From: Oscheius tipulae
Taxonomy: Eukaryota > Nematoda > Chromadorea > Rhabditida > Rhabditidae
Direction: 5' to 3'
NCBI GenBank assembly: GCA_037178975.1
Contig: JASJZH010000006.1
Coordinates: 9,858,001 to 9,922,000, forward strand
Length of the DNA: 64,000 bases
The position numbers and the translations under genes were made by a program. This document shows positions 44,262 to 56,755 of the stretch, piece by piece (position 1 is the stretch's first letter; every line of letters starts with the position of its first letter). Under the pieces are notes generated by a model that worked only from the letters and a program-made list of their open reading frames with translations, was not told the DNA's origin and did no database searches.

Positions 44262-45920
44262 TTCGGTGAGTGCCAAGTACTATCTAAAATGAGTCGAGGT
44301 TATACGGGACTGTAAACCGGAATCAAATAAAAAGGTGTGAGTCATAGATTATGGCACAGAAAACTGGAGTTGAAAAATGTAGTGCAGATCTTTGGGTTTT
44401 ACAACTTTGGTTTATAGCTAGGCACGACTCCGATAACCTCTTTCCATGTTTTTGAAGGAAGGGGGTGCCTTAGATCTACTTCGACGGAAATTTTTGTGTC
44501 TGTACGTAGCCGCTTGCAGAGATAACGCATAAATGTTTGGACGCGAGGGACGAGGGGTTCGTTCCCGCCCGAGATCCAACTTTCCGAGCTGTGTAGGAGT
44601 TTACAAACTGTAAGGTACTCTAAACAAAGTAACTCGAGTTCGATCGCCGTGGACAACAAAATGTTTCAACAAAATGATTTGAGAAGAAAATTTTACAGAA
44701 AAGGTGAGAAGTTGACAAGTTTACAGAAACATTAGCCAAATAGATCCTTGTTGCAGAATTTTTTGCGAAAGAACCGTCCACTTACAGAGACAAAAAAATA
44801 CAGACTGATATGAAAACGTGAAATACCATGTTAAAAATGTGTTTCTTGTGAATTGGTGGTCATTAGGCATGTCGTCGGCCTGCATGAGGGACATAAAAGA
44901 CATGACGGGGTGTGATAAGACCCGATTCCTCTGACGCAGTTCAAATGGAGCTCGGCCCAATTTCGAGAGCCAATTGGAGGAGTTATCTGTCAACCCTTTT
45001 ATTCGAGCTACTTGGTCGATAAAGTATTTTGACGCAGATCAGCTCGAGACTTCTGAACGAGACGTTAAAAAGTCTGGACAGAAATGTAATGTTTGTAGAT
45101 TGAGACTTGAGTGATTTGAGTTAGATTTTGTTTGTTCAGATACTGCGATAACCAGTAAGTGTGGGGAAAACAGCAAGAAGCTGGTTCTACTGTAGAGTCT
45201 CGCTATAATGTACCCTTTTGAGCAGGCCTAGAACCGATTGAAAGTGACACTAATGCAACCGTTTCCTGAAGTTTCGCCTCACTTTTCGAATGTCCACTGC
45301 CTTTTTGCTATCGGAGAGACCCATTCTGTCCATTGCACCGTATTTCGCCACATAATTTTTCAGATGTCTTTATTCTCATAATTCATCATAATACTTTTTA
45401 CCCAATTTTCTAACCCGCTGACCAACTTAGTCCGGACGAGGACAACAGCTGAACAAAGACGGTGAATGTCATTTAGTAAGACGAAAAAATCTGAAGATGG
45501 TGCGTCCGATGCGCAAGTGTCTTCTGTTTTATGTTTTCCAACAATTTTTGCCGTATAAATAGCTTTATTTAGGCACAAAGAATGGAAAGTAAAAGAGCAA
45601 CTTGGAGCTGGTGTAAAAGAGACGCTATAATAACCGGTCGTAACAGAATATACACGTAATAACATAATAAGTCTACTCGATTCTACCGTGATAAGGAGTG
45701 TACATGTTGCCCCTGGATATATACATGTGAGGGCAGTGGGAAAATGTGGAAAGACATTGAGACAGTTCCCGCATTTGGAGAACTGTACTGTTTTTGAGGA
45801 GGGGAATGGTCAGAAAGGACCCTTTGTGTGGAAAACCAGTATAACTTATACAACACAACAAAACTAGGTTCAACAAGAGGGGGGAGGAAGGAGGAGGAGA
45901 GAGAGACTACGAAAACTATT
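44262..45920. other. Intergenic, possible tRNA-like repeat
   Basis: No gene recognised. Near 44535-44560 GGGGTTCGTTCCCG resembles a B box. Minus-strand frames at 44399-44659 and 45360-45665 lack splice context. Confidence 0.4.
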
Positions 45921-48900
45921 TTAGTTCTTGGCGGTCCTCTTATTCTCATACTTTTCTAGCTCACCATCCACTGCATCAGACTGGTCAACTTTCCAGTGGA
46001 TGAAGGCACTGTGTTCCAATGGCTCGTACCAGGAGGATCTCTGCAGGGTATCGACATTGGCCGAATTTTCATCACGAGTATATTTCACACTTAAGATATG
46101 CGGTTAAGGGGACGGCTCACAGCAAAAGCTTACTTTTTGGCGAGTGGAGGGAACAGGTAGTCGACGGTGTCACTAGCCATCGAGTTGTAGCTGCTCACGT
46201 AGCCGACCGAGTCCGATCGACGGACTTTTCCAGATGGATCGACGATCAGAATCCTGGAGGCAGGGATCTTGACAGCCTTGTAGGATTTAGTGTCCGTTTC
46301 ACGGTTCCCGAATCCGGCATAGAAGGGAGTAACGACCGGGAACAGCTCCTTCAAATCATTCAAGGCAGCAATTTTGAATTCTTCCGGGCGACGTTCGATG
46401 ACTTCCCTGCAAATAGAACTGTAATTGTGGAAAAACAAACGTTTCAAGGCCTAAACTGGTCGAGACTATACGGGTCATTGAGACGCTATGTATTAAGGTT
46501 TGGCTTCTTCCGAGATTGTAGGAATAAGTTTTTGCTGGACTGTCAAGCAATACAGGTTAAAATTTGTCAGATTATCAAAAATGTACGGGTCAGAGTTTGG
46601 GCTACTCCCGCTAGACAATTCGGGTTGAGATTTGGCCTACTCCTAGAACCGCGTGGTTAAAATCATGACCGTATGCCAAGACTGTATGGGAGAGATTTAA
46701 TCCGACTGCCGAGACAATGCGGAACAGTTTGGTAGGTCGCCAACACGGTATGGATGGGACCTGATGACTGTGGTAGAGAAAAAAGTCTATGTCAAATAGG
46801 TAAGTAAGCGTGTGATTGAAGAGAGGATAAACAAAACAAAACTAGTAAGACTCACTTTCTGAAGGCCATCAGCACACTACTCGGTGACAAAAGCACAGGC
46901 CCGTCCGGTAGCTGTTTACTATCCTGTGCCACACTCCTTAAGTACTGCTTTGTCGTGTGACTCTGTCCAATGGCTCTCGAGCTGAGGTAGACCATTTTGT
47001 AGCCGTTGTTCTTGATCCTTGTGTACAAATCAGCGACTCCACTGTGAGCCCATTGTCCACCGATGGCAGGAATTACGTGGCCGAGAACGTCACTCTTTGT
47101 GATAGTTCCATCAATGTCAGAAATGACAATCTGCTCGTACCATTTGTAGAGATAGATGTTACAAGTACACCATGTGGTACCCTAAACAGTTTTTGTGAAA
47201 TAAAAAAATAGATGAAAGTTTACCTGATACATTGTGGTGATACTGAATCGGCATTCATTAGCTCCATACCTCAATCCGAGAGATTTTAGCCTATCGGATG
47301 AAAGACGTAGGGAACGGTAATAGCTGACACCGTCTTGTTCCTCCACAGATTCCAGATCTTCTTCTGCCAACGTACTGCTAGCCATTGTGTCATTCGAGGC
47401 AGCACTTCCACTGGAACGAAGTCTTTGCTTGGTTCCGGGGAGGTTGACAGTTTCCTGTGTTGGAGTCTAAAGTTGTTTGTAAGAATTTTAAAAACGATAA
47501 AAAGCATAATGGTATAAAAAGCAGTACCTGATCTTCAACGTGTCGCCCTTCACCGTGACTGCTTGTCGGAGAATGAGACGCGATCTCGTCATGTGGAGGT
47601 GGGCTGGAAGGAGAGGATACACAACGGGAAGCAGTGCCACTGTCAATGCTCACACTATAAAACCATTCCCTTCAAATCAAACTGCAAAAACTCACGTGCT
47701 GGTCTTTCCAAGGTACTTTTCCACTTTGGCCGGGTCCGAAGTCAGCTCGTCAAGTGAAATTCCTTCTTCTTGCTTTTTTTGAGAGCCTTTTCTCCAAAAG
47801 TACGAGTACCAACTGGCACTCGGTTCTGTTGTTGGCGTAGCCTTGACGTTATCCTTCGTCTCTGGCAGCTCTCCCCATTTCCAGTCTGTCATCCTTTCAT
47901 CATGCTGCTCATCATGATGACGGTGTCTGTCAACCTCAGAATCGGACAAGGCCCCATCAGCAATCATGTCGGCCTCATGAGGATCAAGGTGCGAATGCGA
48001 TGGCGACGAAACTGTTGACGAGTTCAAAGATGACTCGGTCTCGCTATCGCTGTCCTAAAAGCAAATGTTACAAAAGTGTCCACCACAGAGATAGTCCTAC
48101 CTCGACCTTGATATTGATAGGCGCCGTGCGAAGGCTTTTCTTTCTTTTGTTCAGAGATTTTAGGAGATCATCGTTGACCACATCGTCCAAAGCTTGAGAT
48201 TTCGAATGGTTCAGCTGACGTTTGTGGGAGTCCCTTAAAGAAAAATTACGCTTAAGTAGATATAAATCTTACCTGTGAGTGTGGCTGTCATCCCTAGTCC
48301 GTCTGCTGCTCTCCGTATAGTTATACCCGTTAAGAATACATCTGAGATCCGGAAGGGAGCGGTTTCGGCGATCACTGAAGATTGAGGAGGCAAATGGGAC
48401 ACTCTGCTTATGTACAGCTTGCAAGGATTGCCTGAATTGTATTTTTAACAGAAATTTGAGGTATCCTACTCTTCCCCGCTCTCCTCCCTCCTATTATAGT
48501 CATGTGACCCTCTGCGTTGAACTGTTGACTGTTTTCTCTGATTCTCTTCCAGTTTCTTTGCACTTTCCGCCAAAACCTAAGAAACAATGAGATTAAATCA
48601 CAAATTTCAACTAACATCAGCCGTATCTGGGACTTTTGGCGATTGTTTTGGCGAATCGTGTCCGTCGTCGTGTATCGGGGAAGTTATTAGAAAATCCGGG
48701 ACATGGCCGTCGGTAGCCTCAACGAAATAGGCGACTCCCGAATCTCCTAGTTTCATTTTAAGGTCCGTTTCCACACCGTTGACGTCCATTTCAACATACT
48801 AAAAGCAGAACATGGAAAAAATATTTTATAAGGATTACCTTGTCGTTAGGATTCCAAACACCCGTTTTTCCGAAACGAACATGGAATGGGGTTGACTTGT

Positions 48901-49059
48901 ATTCTCCATTCGGCTGTTCAACAACAATAACATCGATAGCTCCTAAATCATATGGTTAGAAATTGTGGAAAGGAGATTGAAAGTACCTGATAATGTGGCG
49001 GGATTTATGGCTGTATAAAATGCTTTAGCTCTACGCACTATACTGTAGGCATAGTCCAT
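45921..49059 (-). CDS. lpin-1: Lipin, phosphatidate phosphatase
   Basis: Twelve exons on the minus strand give a protein near 650 residues. The N-lipin domain is clear ([12 protein letters not shown] [48 protein letters not shown]). A long Ser/acidic/His middle follows with basic KRKKSLR and the lipin motif WKWGELPE. The C-terminal LNS2 domain includes [20 protein letters not shown], the catalytic DIDGT ([13 protein letters not shown]), [36 protein letters not shown] and [11 protein letters not shown]. DxDxT is intact, so it should convert phosphatidate to diacylglycerol in a Mg-dependent way. The tail HSAFIHWKV matches the lipin end. The last acceptor is CAGAG, where only the second AG keeps the family frame. 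The conserved middle lipin block seen in vertebrates appears reduced. The largest intron (46409-46858) is full of repeat fragments. Confidence 0.94.
46458..46760 (+). repeat. Repeat-derived lipin intron
   Basis: Inside one lipin intron: GGTCGAGACTATACGGGTCA (46458-46477), AATGTACGGGTCAGAG (about 46579), CCAAGACTGTATGGGAGAG (about 46678) and CCGAGACAATGCGG (about 46707), all variants of the 20-base motif. A second internal pair, GGGCTACTCCCGCTAG and GGCCTACTCCTAGAA, lies about 40 bases apart. The intron may have grown by insertion and local duplication of this repeat. Confidence 0.5.
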
Positions 49060-52000
49060 CCTCTTTCAACATCAAGGGATCCGTAAAATTGACTGAAATT
49101 CTAGAATGTATCGCGTCAAGAGAAAGAAAAGACGGAGAGTGAACAATACCAGAGTCATGCCTTCGATTGGAAGCAGAAAACATGGGGGAAGGAAACAAAC
49201 AACCACTCTACCCAACATGGCGATGGCCGAAAATGACCAGCCCGAGATAAAGGGCGCACCTTGGTGTTTCCGATAACAAAGGTCGCGGACAGCTGGACAA
49301 AGTCCGCACGTTGCAGGCTGGGCTGAGCACTCGTACAAAGTATCAGAGAGTGTGTTGCCCCAGGAGGCGAGGGTGGTCCGATCGGCCCAGAAAAATGTTG
49401 GAGGAAGGGGATCTTGAGGGGATCAATGGCGGGAAAATCAGACACACATGTCCGGAGAGCACAATCTCGCAGCAGTTTCGAATTATTGGCTCTGAGTCAG
49501 AGAGCGTAGGATGAGTGTGGGAGGCTACTAGAGATGTGATTTCAAAAGTATAAATACTCAAACGTGAAAACCGTGGAAATACAGAAAAATCTACTGGATA
49601 ACCCCTGAAATAAGAAGTCCACCAAAAAGCGTCTGAAATGCGCCTGTTTGTTCCAATTTTTGGCTAATTTCATGTTCCAGAAGGTTATTTTAGACGCTGA
49701 ATTCAGTAAAAAAAACTTTGAAAGTCGAAAAATGCTTGTAAGGAACCTATTTGACAAAGATCCAAAAATTTGAATGAAGCCTTTTCAAATCAAATATCCC
49801 ACAATTTTATACGTGAAAACACAAATTTGTGATTGTAACATCCTAATAAAAAGCTCCACAAATTTGGAAAAAAAAGTCTGGGATTGATTAAGAAGGCATT
49901 AAGACTCGAACCGTGGGCTAAGAAACCATTTTAGATACAGCGAGGGAAAGCGATGATTTTCGAGGGTTTTGTACTTGTAATGGCATGAAATTATTAGAAA
50001 AAGGATGTTCGAAAGGATTAAAAGGAAACTATAGTGACCAGCGAACAATTATGCCGACCTAACAGCTGACGACCTTGCGGTAAAGTGCTGTGTGTCCACC
50101 CGGCGGGTCAAGAGTCCACAATGCGCCAGGTCTGTCGAATTGACACAACGAGCGTGTCCCTCCCTAGCAGACTGAATGAACGTCTAGGAGGAAATGCCAA
50201 AACTATACACGAGACGGACCTCACGTGGGACCGTCCCGCCCCCCTCGTGAGAGCGTAGCTACGTCGACTGCTGGCACATGGCGTGATTCGAGATAGATCG
50301 GAACCAGTTGCTGCTGCTTTTGCAAATGATGTCCAACAAGGACGAGCAATGGCTCCTAATCGCAGCAACGCATCGGGCATAAGCCCAAGTCCTGGTGATA
50401 CAAGAACCGGAAGCATAAACCTCCCCCAACCATGCTATGATTGATTGGTGCTGAGACTTTTGTCGTGGAAGTGGATCAGGCCATTATCTATGATTGGTTT
50501 CAGGTTCAACAACTGCCTGATAGTGACTAATTGAAAGTTTGAACAAGGGTCTAGCGTGTGGTGTGATAGCGAAAGCTGAAAAAGTGGAGTGATTGGCTGT
50601 AAAATGCTACGAATGTGAAGTTTTTTTTATAAAGTGCAAGTGTGTCCTGATCTAAAGATAAGCTACTTCGTTTAAATTTGGATTGTCTTGAAGAAAAATA
50701 TTGATTAAAAGTTTGATTAGGGTTTACCAAGTTCAAATTGTCTAGAAAGTACGGGTGCGAACGATATTTACGGATCTGCCCTCACATAATAATAACCTAA
50801 CCGGTTCCTTCAAAAAGTACTCTGTTCCCACACACGATTGACAACAGAAAAACAGGGCAGACTTTGGACTCTTGGTTGTTTAGAAGCATAAAGCTATGAT
50901 CCAGACACTAACAGGGAAAAGTGACAGCCAGAGTCAATATCACGTTTCGCGGCCTTTGACCACTTGCCCGAAGAACGTCCAAGGTGGCGCCATCCAATCC
51001 ACAACATCCTATTTTTCGAAGAAGGGGATGATACTACAGAACTTGTACTAACAGTTCCTTGTTCCCCACTTTTCCTCCGGAGATCGCGCCGTTCGTTGGT
51101 CATGACGTTGTCGAGCCACTCTCGCCTGTTATCAGGCACACACGAAAAAGTAGGACCACGTGACCGCGACGAAAATCTTTGTGATATGATTTCTGACTAT
51201 AGCAAACATGGGGGATGGACGATAATGTCGTGATCTCTCGTATGGTCTGACATTGGCATGACGCTAGTCCTGCGCCGAAAAGCGAGTGAAGCGGAAAGGC
51301 TCTTTTTTAGAACATGTGAGCGATTGGGTTTAATCTGTTTGGACGAGGCTCAAAATTTGAAAAAGTACTGAAGGGATCAGTGGTAACGTATAATTGAAAC
51401 GTGCCTTTTTTGGACCAAAATCGATGCGCACCCCTTAAAACTCGCGCAGAACTAATGGGTGTCGGGGTTTTCTAGACACCGCAGCCGCTCATCGAACGCA
51501 GTCTTTCCTCGGAAGGCATCCCTTGGTGCCATCTGCCGCCACAAAGCACAGACTTCTAAACTAGATCCAGTTATAATCTGGAACAGCTGACTCTCTCTCG
51601 CGTTTGATAATGACTTGGGAAGGGGTTAACACAAGAAACCGTTTTTTCCCCCAAGAACAGACCGCCGGAATGGCTGTAAAGTATACCTGGCCGTTTTCGC
51701 AGTAATGGTCACACGAACAGGGAGAGGCTTTCGGGTAAAAACCATCCTGTGTAATGGCCTCTTCCGTCATTTTTCTCAGTTTGAAAACAGAGAGGGACAT
51801 AGAGTGAAGAGGCGATCAAGGGGTGAACTCACCCCTTCGGGGCGGTCAAAAACTGGATTAAGAGTCTCTCTTTCATTGAGGTTAATATCCGGTTCTTCAA
51901 TTGCTTTCACCCACTGGTCGCAGCAAAAATTCTGCCGTATTTTCTGCTCTAGCAAAAAGACTTGTGGACTCAGCTGAGTTGCGGTCGAAAAAATGAATTG

Positions 52001-53515
52001 GGTCATGTGAGCAGGGACTCGTCTGGTCGTATTAGCAACACATGATGAATAAATTTCGAAATTTTCTCCCAAAAATGAGAGAGAGAGGTTTGAGAGAATC
52101 GATGATGGTCTGGGAAGAGAGAGAAAGACGGCCAAATGTGGACTGTTTGTCTCTCTCACTGCCCCGGTCCAGCGTTTGCTTGTCCTCACACAGCCCCCCG
52201 TGCCATCGGGTTGAACGGTAATCTCAACACAAACAGGATGGACAGCTTATAGACAAAAAGTCTGTCAGGGAAAAAATTGAAAAGAAACCTCTCGAAACGA
52301 AGCAATTAGAATGTTGTGCTGTTGACATAGTGAACGCTGGCCAGCAGGGGGTGAAAACAACTTGATCAAAACAAAAAGTGCATGTGGAGTAAGTCGATGT
52401 TTTGAAACCTTCGTCAGCGGGAAAATTTCTGCTGTCTAGACAATATTTAGCCCTTGAAATCCGCATAAGCGGGGTGTTATGTCACAACAGACTAGCCTAC
52501 AGCACGGGTGAATCTTCCAAGGTTTACAGATCATTTGTCTGGCTGTCGAGACTTTACTGGTGAGAAAGCTTTAACTGACTTGTTTGTATGAGTGAAGAAT
52601 TGTATAGCTTCCAGGAGTAAAAGACGAATTTTCTGAGATTTTAAGATTGAACTTGACTCGACTGCCAAGACTACGGATTTCATTACTTTCAAGACATTAC
52701 AGGATTGTCAAGTTTTCTAGACGTTACGAGTGAGAACTTGCCTAGTTACAACGTCTAAGTTCAAGAATCCATATCATTCATTGTCTATTTCAATCTTAAA
52801 CGCAATTCCGGTTGTATAGCAGCCAGCAACCATGTTGCCCATTACACCTGAGATCAAACACTATTCGGTCACACAACGTCTAGGCGTCTTTGCACTCTCC
52901 CCCATGCTTGTTCTCTCTAGGGTTTTTTCAGCTGGTCTGCGCTTCTCAGCCTCGTGGCTGTCTGGCCCTGTTCCAACCGTCCCCACGTGAGGGGAATTCC
53001 CCTTTTTACACACAAAGCTGCCGCTCGATGGGATGAGATGGCACGATAGGTTCAGAGGGAACAAGGCTAACTGGTTAGCGAGTAATCTATCAGCAATGGC
53101 ATATCAGCAGGGAGAAGGTTACTGCAGTAGGTAGAAGCTAGGAGAAAAATAGATGAACGATACTGACAGCGGGAAAATGGTTCCTAGACTGGAAAAGGGG
53201 ACTTTTGGGGCAAAAGAAGAGGCAACTTATAAGGTTTATAAACTTTTTAAGATGCACGGTTCTCAAAACTGCCGTTCCAACTCTCTGAAACTGGTTTTGG
53301 CTGTCCAGCACGAATTACATGGAGCCATTTGAGGTCGGCACCGTTCAAGGGCAAATTCCATGCTAAGCGAAACCTTGGGAGATTGTGGAATAGATTTGCC
53401 CAGGTGTTACACATATATCCTGTCAAAATACGTGGAATCTCAAGATGAGAGCATTTTTATTCAATGGTTAAGATCCAAGGTGTTGCACATAGGGATACCA
53501 CAATAGATCATGTTC
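49060..53515. other. 4.4 kb intergenic region, no gene seen
   Basis: No supported gene. Frames up to 137 codons (for example 51776-52189 minus) have no motif or splice context. Motif variants are at 50741-50760 (TCTAGAAAGTACGGGTGCGA) and 52544-52563, with further weak ones to 52745. The lipin promoter should lie at the left end. Confidence 0.5.
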
Positions 53516-53801
53516 TCATATTGCAGCGCGTGCTGTTGTGCAACATTTTGCAACATGGACTTCAAGCAGTCGAGTTTCCGAACATCCGAACGTGACGTCG
53601 TACTTTTTCAATTCCTTCACCACCTTCTCGTTATAGCAGGGCGCCAGACATTCGGCTGTCTTGTGTTTCAGACCATGGCTATTCCGAACATCTAGAGAAA
53701 AGTTCGGCAGTAAAATTATGAAAAGGCTAGTTACCAGACCAGCAATCCTGACCATTGACAGCAAGACAGAGGACGAGAAGAAAAAAGAGAAAGCATTTCA
53801 T
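53516..53801 (-). CDS. Small secreted Cys-rich peptide, orphan
   Basis: Two exons (53801-53736 and about 53692-53516) give about 80 residues. A strong signal peptide (MKCFLFFLLVLCLAVNG) is followed by QDCWSDVRNSHG, AECLAPCYNEKVVKELKKYD, TFGCSETR and a VAKCCTTARAAI end. The mature part has six cysteines in the order C, C..PC, C, CC. I know no family with this exact spacing. It could be an antimicrobial, venom-like or signalling peptide; no function is claimed. The intron follows the signal-peptide exon, as in many secreted nematode peptides. Confidence 0.7.
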
Positions 53802-54305
53802 TTCAATGAAAGAGCTGGATGTTTTGCTTGGCATTTTTTAGGAGAAAAGCAGACGCGGCATACTAACGAGGCCCAAAATGAGTTGTCTCGATAAAAAGTA
53901 GCAATTCTTGATTGATCTTCATCCAATTGCAGAATCTTGTTTTGGCAGGGATGGGAGTGAACCGGCCCATCTCGAGCCCAGGTCATGGAAAAAGATCAGT
54001 TTAGTGCATGATCGACCCTTTCTCATCTAGTTGAGTTTTTATCTGACCAGGTCAGTGCTTTTAAATTTCGGTCTAATAGGGAGGTCTTACATGAACTGTG
54101 GCTGTTCGGGAGCTTGACCTGTTCCAAAGGCTAGTATTGGCATCCTAGTAAGACAAACCATGTTTAGAGTTTATTGGCAGCCTAATTTCAAATTCAAGCA
54201 CCAAAGTGAGTCTTTGCGCCAGATTAATGATCCTTAGCCATTCTAATCCACCTATCCTTCTGTCTCCCCCAGTATCAGAAAGGAGCGTAGCTAATATTTT
54301 TTTTA
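53802..54305. other. Intergenic, no gene seen
   Basis: Short frames only. Contains the 5' flank of the Cys-rich peptide gene. Confidence 0.5.
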
Positions 54306-54869
54306 CTAATAATAGACAGTACAATAATCTGACGGGTAAAATGGAAGATTTGAGACTGGCTGTACAACTAGAGGGTGGACAGAGTCTTTTGGGACTACGG
54401 CAGGACAAGTCATACATGAATCTTGGATCTTGGGGGAGTCAAGGGACATACCTTCACTGTCGTATCCATGTAGTTGGACATTGTCCTGCTTTCGTCCTCC
54501 CGTTGGAGGTCGGGAACCCTTACTTGGTATGGTGGACTGGCTTCAATAGTCGTTTGAACATCTGATACAAGTAGCAAGTTGGTTGGTTTTGTAAGTTTCC
54601 AATTCATTGTTCTTCTGTAACTGTCCCTCGATACTTCAAAACTCCTGAGTTCTTCATAGCCCATCTGCTGTAAATGCATTCAGCTGTCACAACGGCAGCA
54701 TTTTCCAGTTGAAGACTCTTCTTCCCGTTTTGCATCTCTCATTTCGGAGGGGACAGCTCACATTTCCTTCATCCTGCAGGACTGTTTCTCTTCCAAGAAA
54801 AGTTGCACGAATCCTCTCAATTGGAATCCCGTACGCGGTGAGAGGGAGACTCATTTTTCCAGCAATCAT
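54306..54869 (-). CDS. Doubtful three-exon gene, unrecognised
   Basis: On the minus strand three blocks keep an open frame: MIAGKMSLPLTAYGIPIERI to CKTGRR (54869-54717), then QMGYEELRSFEVSRDSYRRT to MSNYMDTTVK, and a last exon PVSNLPFYPSDYCTVYY with its stop at 54306-54308. The second junction uses GTATGT and TTGTACAG, both good. The first would use GTCTTC, a weak donor. No signal peptide or known domain. A 162-codon frame overlaps on the opposite strand (54709-55197), so one of the two, or both, are chance. Confidence 0.35.
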
Positions 54870-55888
54870 GGAGACCGCAAAAAATCCCCCGGGGGATGAC
54901 TCCCTCTCAAGGTGTCGATTCTTCTCATATCTCGTTCTTTCTTTGTTTTATTCCGAACATTTGATCTCTCTTTTGCAAGCTTCAAACTCTTTTCCAATGT
55001 CAGTATATCACTCTGGTATGGAGCCACAACTCCTTCAGATCAGCCTAGACGATAAGAGCCGGGAGACAACTAGATTTTTTGGTCTCACTAGTTTACCCCA
55101 GCGTAATCAAGACTCCTCCGTCTCATGCACAATTAGGCAAGAAATAGCATTATCATGCAGCGATGCACATCATTTCAATAAGGAACTAGTCTGCTAACCT
55201 ACGTTTTCTCACACGGCTACGGCGTCTTTAGGCCCAAGTTGTAGTTTTCATAGTCACCAATTTGATTTCAGTCCTATTCCTCAGTTTTGGGTTTCAACTA
55301 GCTCTTCTCATATTATGTCGTCTCTTTGGCGGTAAACTGATATGCCACACCAGGAGCAAAATTTTTATTCTGACTACACAAAAAAATTAACTAAAAACAT
55401 TGGCAAGTAGTGTACGCATAAGAGGAGCCAGCGTGTGTCAATGGCTTAGAGTGGTGGATTTAGAAGAAATAGGCTCAGGGTTCGAGTCCCCAAAATAAAT
55501 CCTTTTCCGTAGGAACAAGTACTTAGGATGCCTCATTTCTGCAAAACTGTACGTACGACTCTCCCCAGCGGGCGTATCCTTAGTAATGCGAATATTCGAA
55601 AGCGACTGAATTTTCAAAAGCGATATTACATATTACCGCTAGCCTTGATACTCTTAATACTACGTAATCACCTTCACAGAAAGGTAGACAAAGAACAACC
55701 AAAAAGCAGACATATCCCAAAAGAAGAGCCTTTTTTGATGTGTTCCAGATAAGAGAGACGCACATTCACAGCTAACATGGATTTTCCCGTGCGCTAAAGG
55801 AGCAGCGTCTGTGATCAGTGTTCACCCTTCTTTGCCCACTCATTCGTGCTCAGGAGTCTTCCTGTGACATAACAGCACTAACACAAAC
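54870..55888. other. Intergenic with a tRNA-like element
   Basis: The right part is the 5' flank of the membrane-protein gene. See the tRNA-like sequence at 55431-55495. No supported gene. Confidence 0.45.
55431..55495 (+). repeat. tRNA-like sequence
   Basis: AATGGCTTAGAGTGGTGGAT (A-box-like) and a perfect GGTTCGAGTCC B-box core about 38 bases later, followed by CCCAAAATAAATCC. The arms do not fold into a convincing cloverleaf. Likely a tRNA-derived repeat, unlike the others in sequence. Confidence 0.45.
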
Positions 55889-56755
55889 ATGTCTTCCGGA
55901 AGTCTGCTTCTGAAAAACGAGCCCAAAAACTTAGTTTATAGCAAAGTCGGAACCATTGAACTGCTCCCAGGTGTTAACGTCGTAAACTCTTTCCCTCCCA
56001 ACATGACAGACCATGGACTCCCTTTTCTTTCTTAGCCTCTTAACAATGTTTGAATCCACCCACGGGGCGGTATCCAGAGGGGATTAGGAGACCCAATTCT
56101 TGTCCTTGATTGCCTAAGCGCACCTAATTTTTTGGTAGTACTACACCCACTTAAGCTGTTCCAGGCCCGCTCCCAGACCAACAGCTGTTTTGTTTTTACC
56201 TCCATGACCTCTCCGAGCTCTACTCGCGAGTTATCTTACCCGAGAACTAAGCTTCTTTCCTAGAGAGCACAATACTGTACGATTTGAACGGACACCGCGA
56301 ATCACTGTACATCATCTTTGGAATTCTTTGTCTGGTATTCTGGCTACTTTTCAACCTCTACGCTGTCAGGTAATGTGGTTTTTGGGCTGAACATAATCTT
56401 CTTTCAGGGATTATTTTTGCCCAGTGTTTTTCAACGACATTTACAGTCGACAAAAACGTTTAGACTCGATGCGGGATGAGTTTTTCAAGAAGTGAGTCAG
56501 GTTTCACTATAGACAGCCCTTTCGGAAACTTGAAAAACACGACGGGGATCGAATGCGCGTGGCTAAAATATATAGCCCATCGCGCTAACCGTTGAGCCAT
56601 GTACGAGATTCATAATAGACGTACAATATAAATAACATGAATGACAGTGTGTTTGGTGTATTATACCACTTTTTAGAACCAGGCTCTCATCAGTCCTGCT
56701 CCAGGCTGCTAGCGAAGGCTCCACCATAGACGACCTCAGCATATTCATCGTTTAA
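55889..56755 (+). CDS. Single-pass membrane protein, unrecognised
   Basis: Four exons (55889-55970, 56264-56369, 56408-56491, 56677-56755) give 116 residues. A short N-terminal part (MSSGSLLLKNEPKNLVYSKV) precedes HRESLYIIFGILCLVFWLLF, a clear transmembrane segment. The segment after it (AVRDYFCPVFFNDIYSRQKR, LDSMRDEFFKK) is charged and helical, then a Ser/Leu tail ends STIDDLSIFIV. No cleavable signal peptide at the start, so it is probably a type II or III anchored protein. The last hydrophobic IFIV could be a PDZ-binding end. Family unknown. A tRNA-like repeat sits antisense in the last intron. Confidence 0.65.
56539..56604 (-). repeat. tRNA-like sequence, antisense in an intron
   Basis: On the minus strand TACATGGCTCAACGGTTAGCG (A-box-like) and CATTCGATCCCCG (B-box-like). 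The anticodon arm is lost. It lies in the last intron of the membrane-protein gene, reading against it. Confidence 0.5.

Noticed and set aside
46019-46660. 213-codon plus-strand frame, the longest in the window
   Set aside because: It lies antisense to the last lipin exons, and its 3' part crosses a repeat-filled intron. No motif or splice context; the lipin reading explains the openness.
49060-53515. Hidden gene in the 4.4 kb gap
   Set aside because: I checked frames over 60 codons on both strands; none joined to neighbours through good splice sites or showed a known motif.
54709-55197. 162-codon plus-strand frame
   Set aside because: It has no recognisable domain, its first part overlaps a possible minus-strand gene, and the composition is unremarkable. 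It is a chance frame unless transcripts show otherwise.
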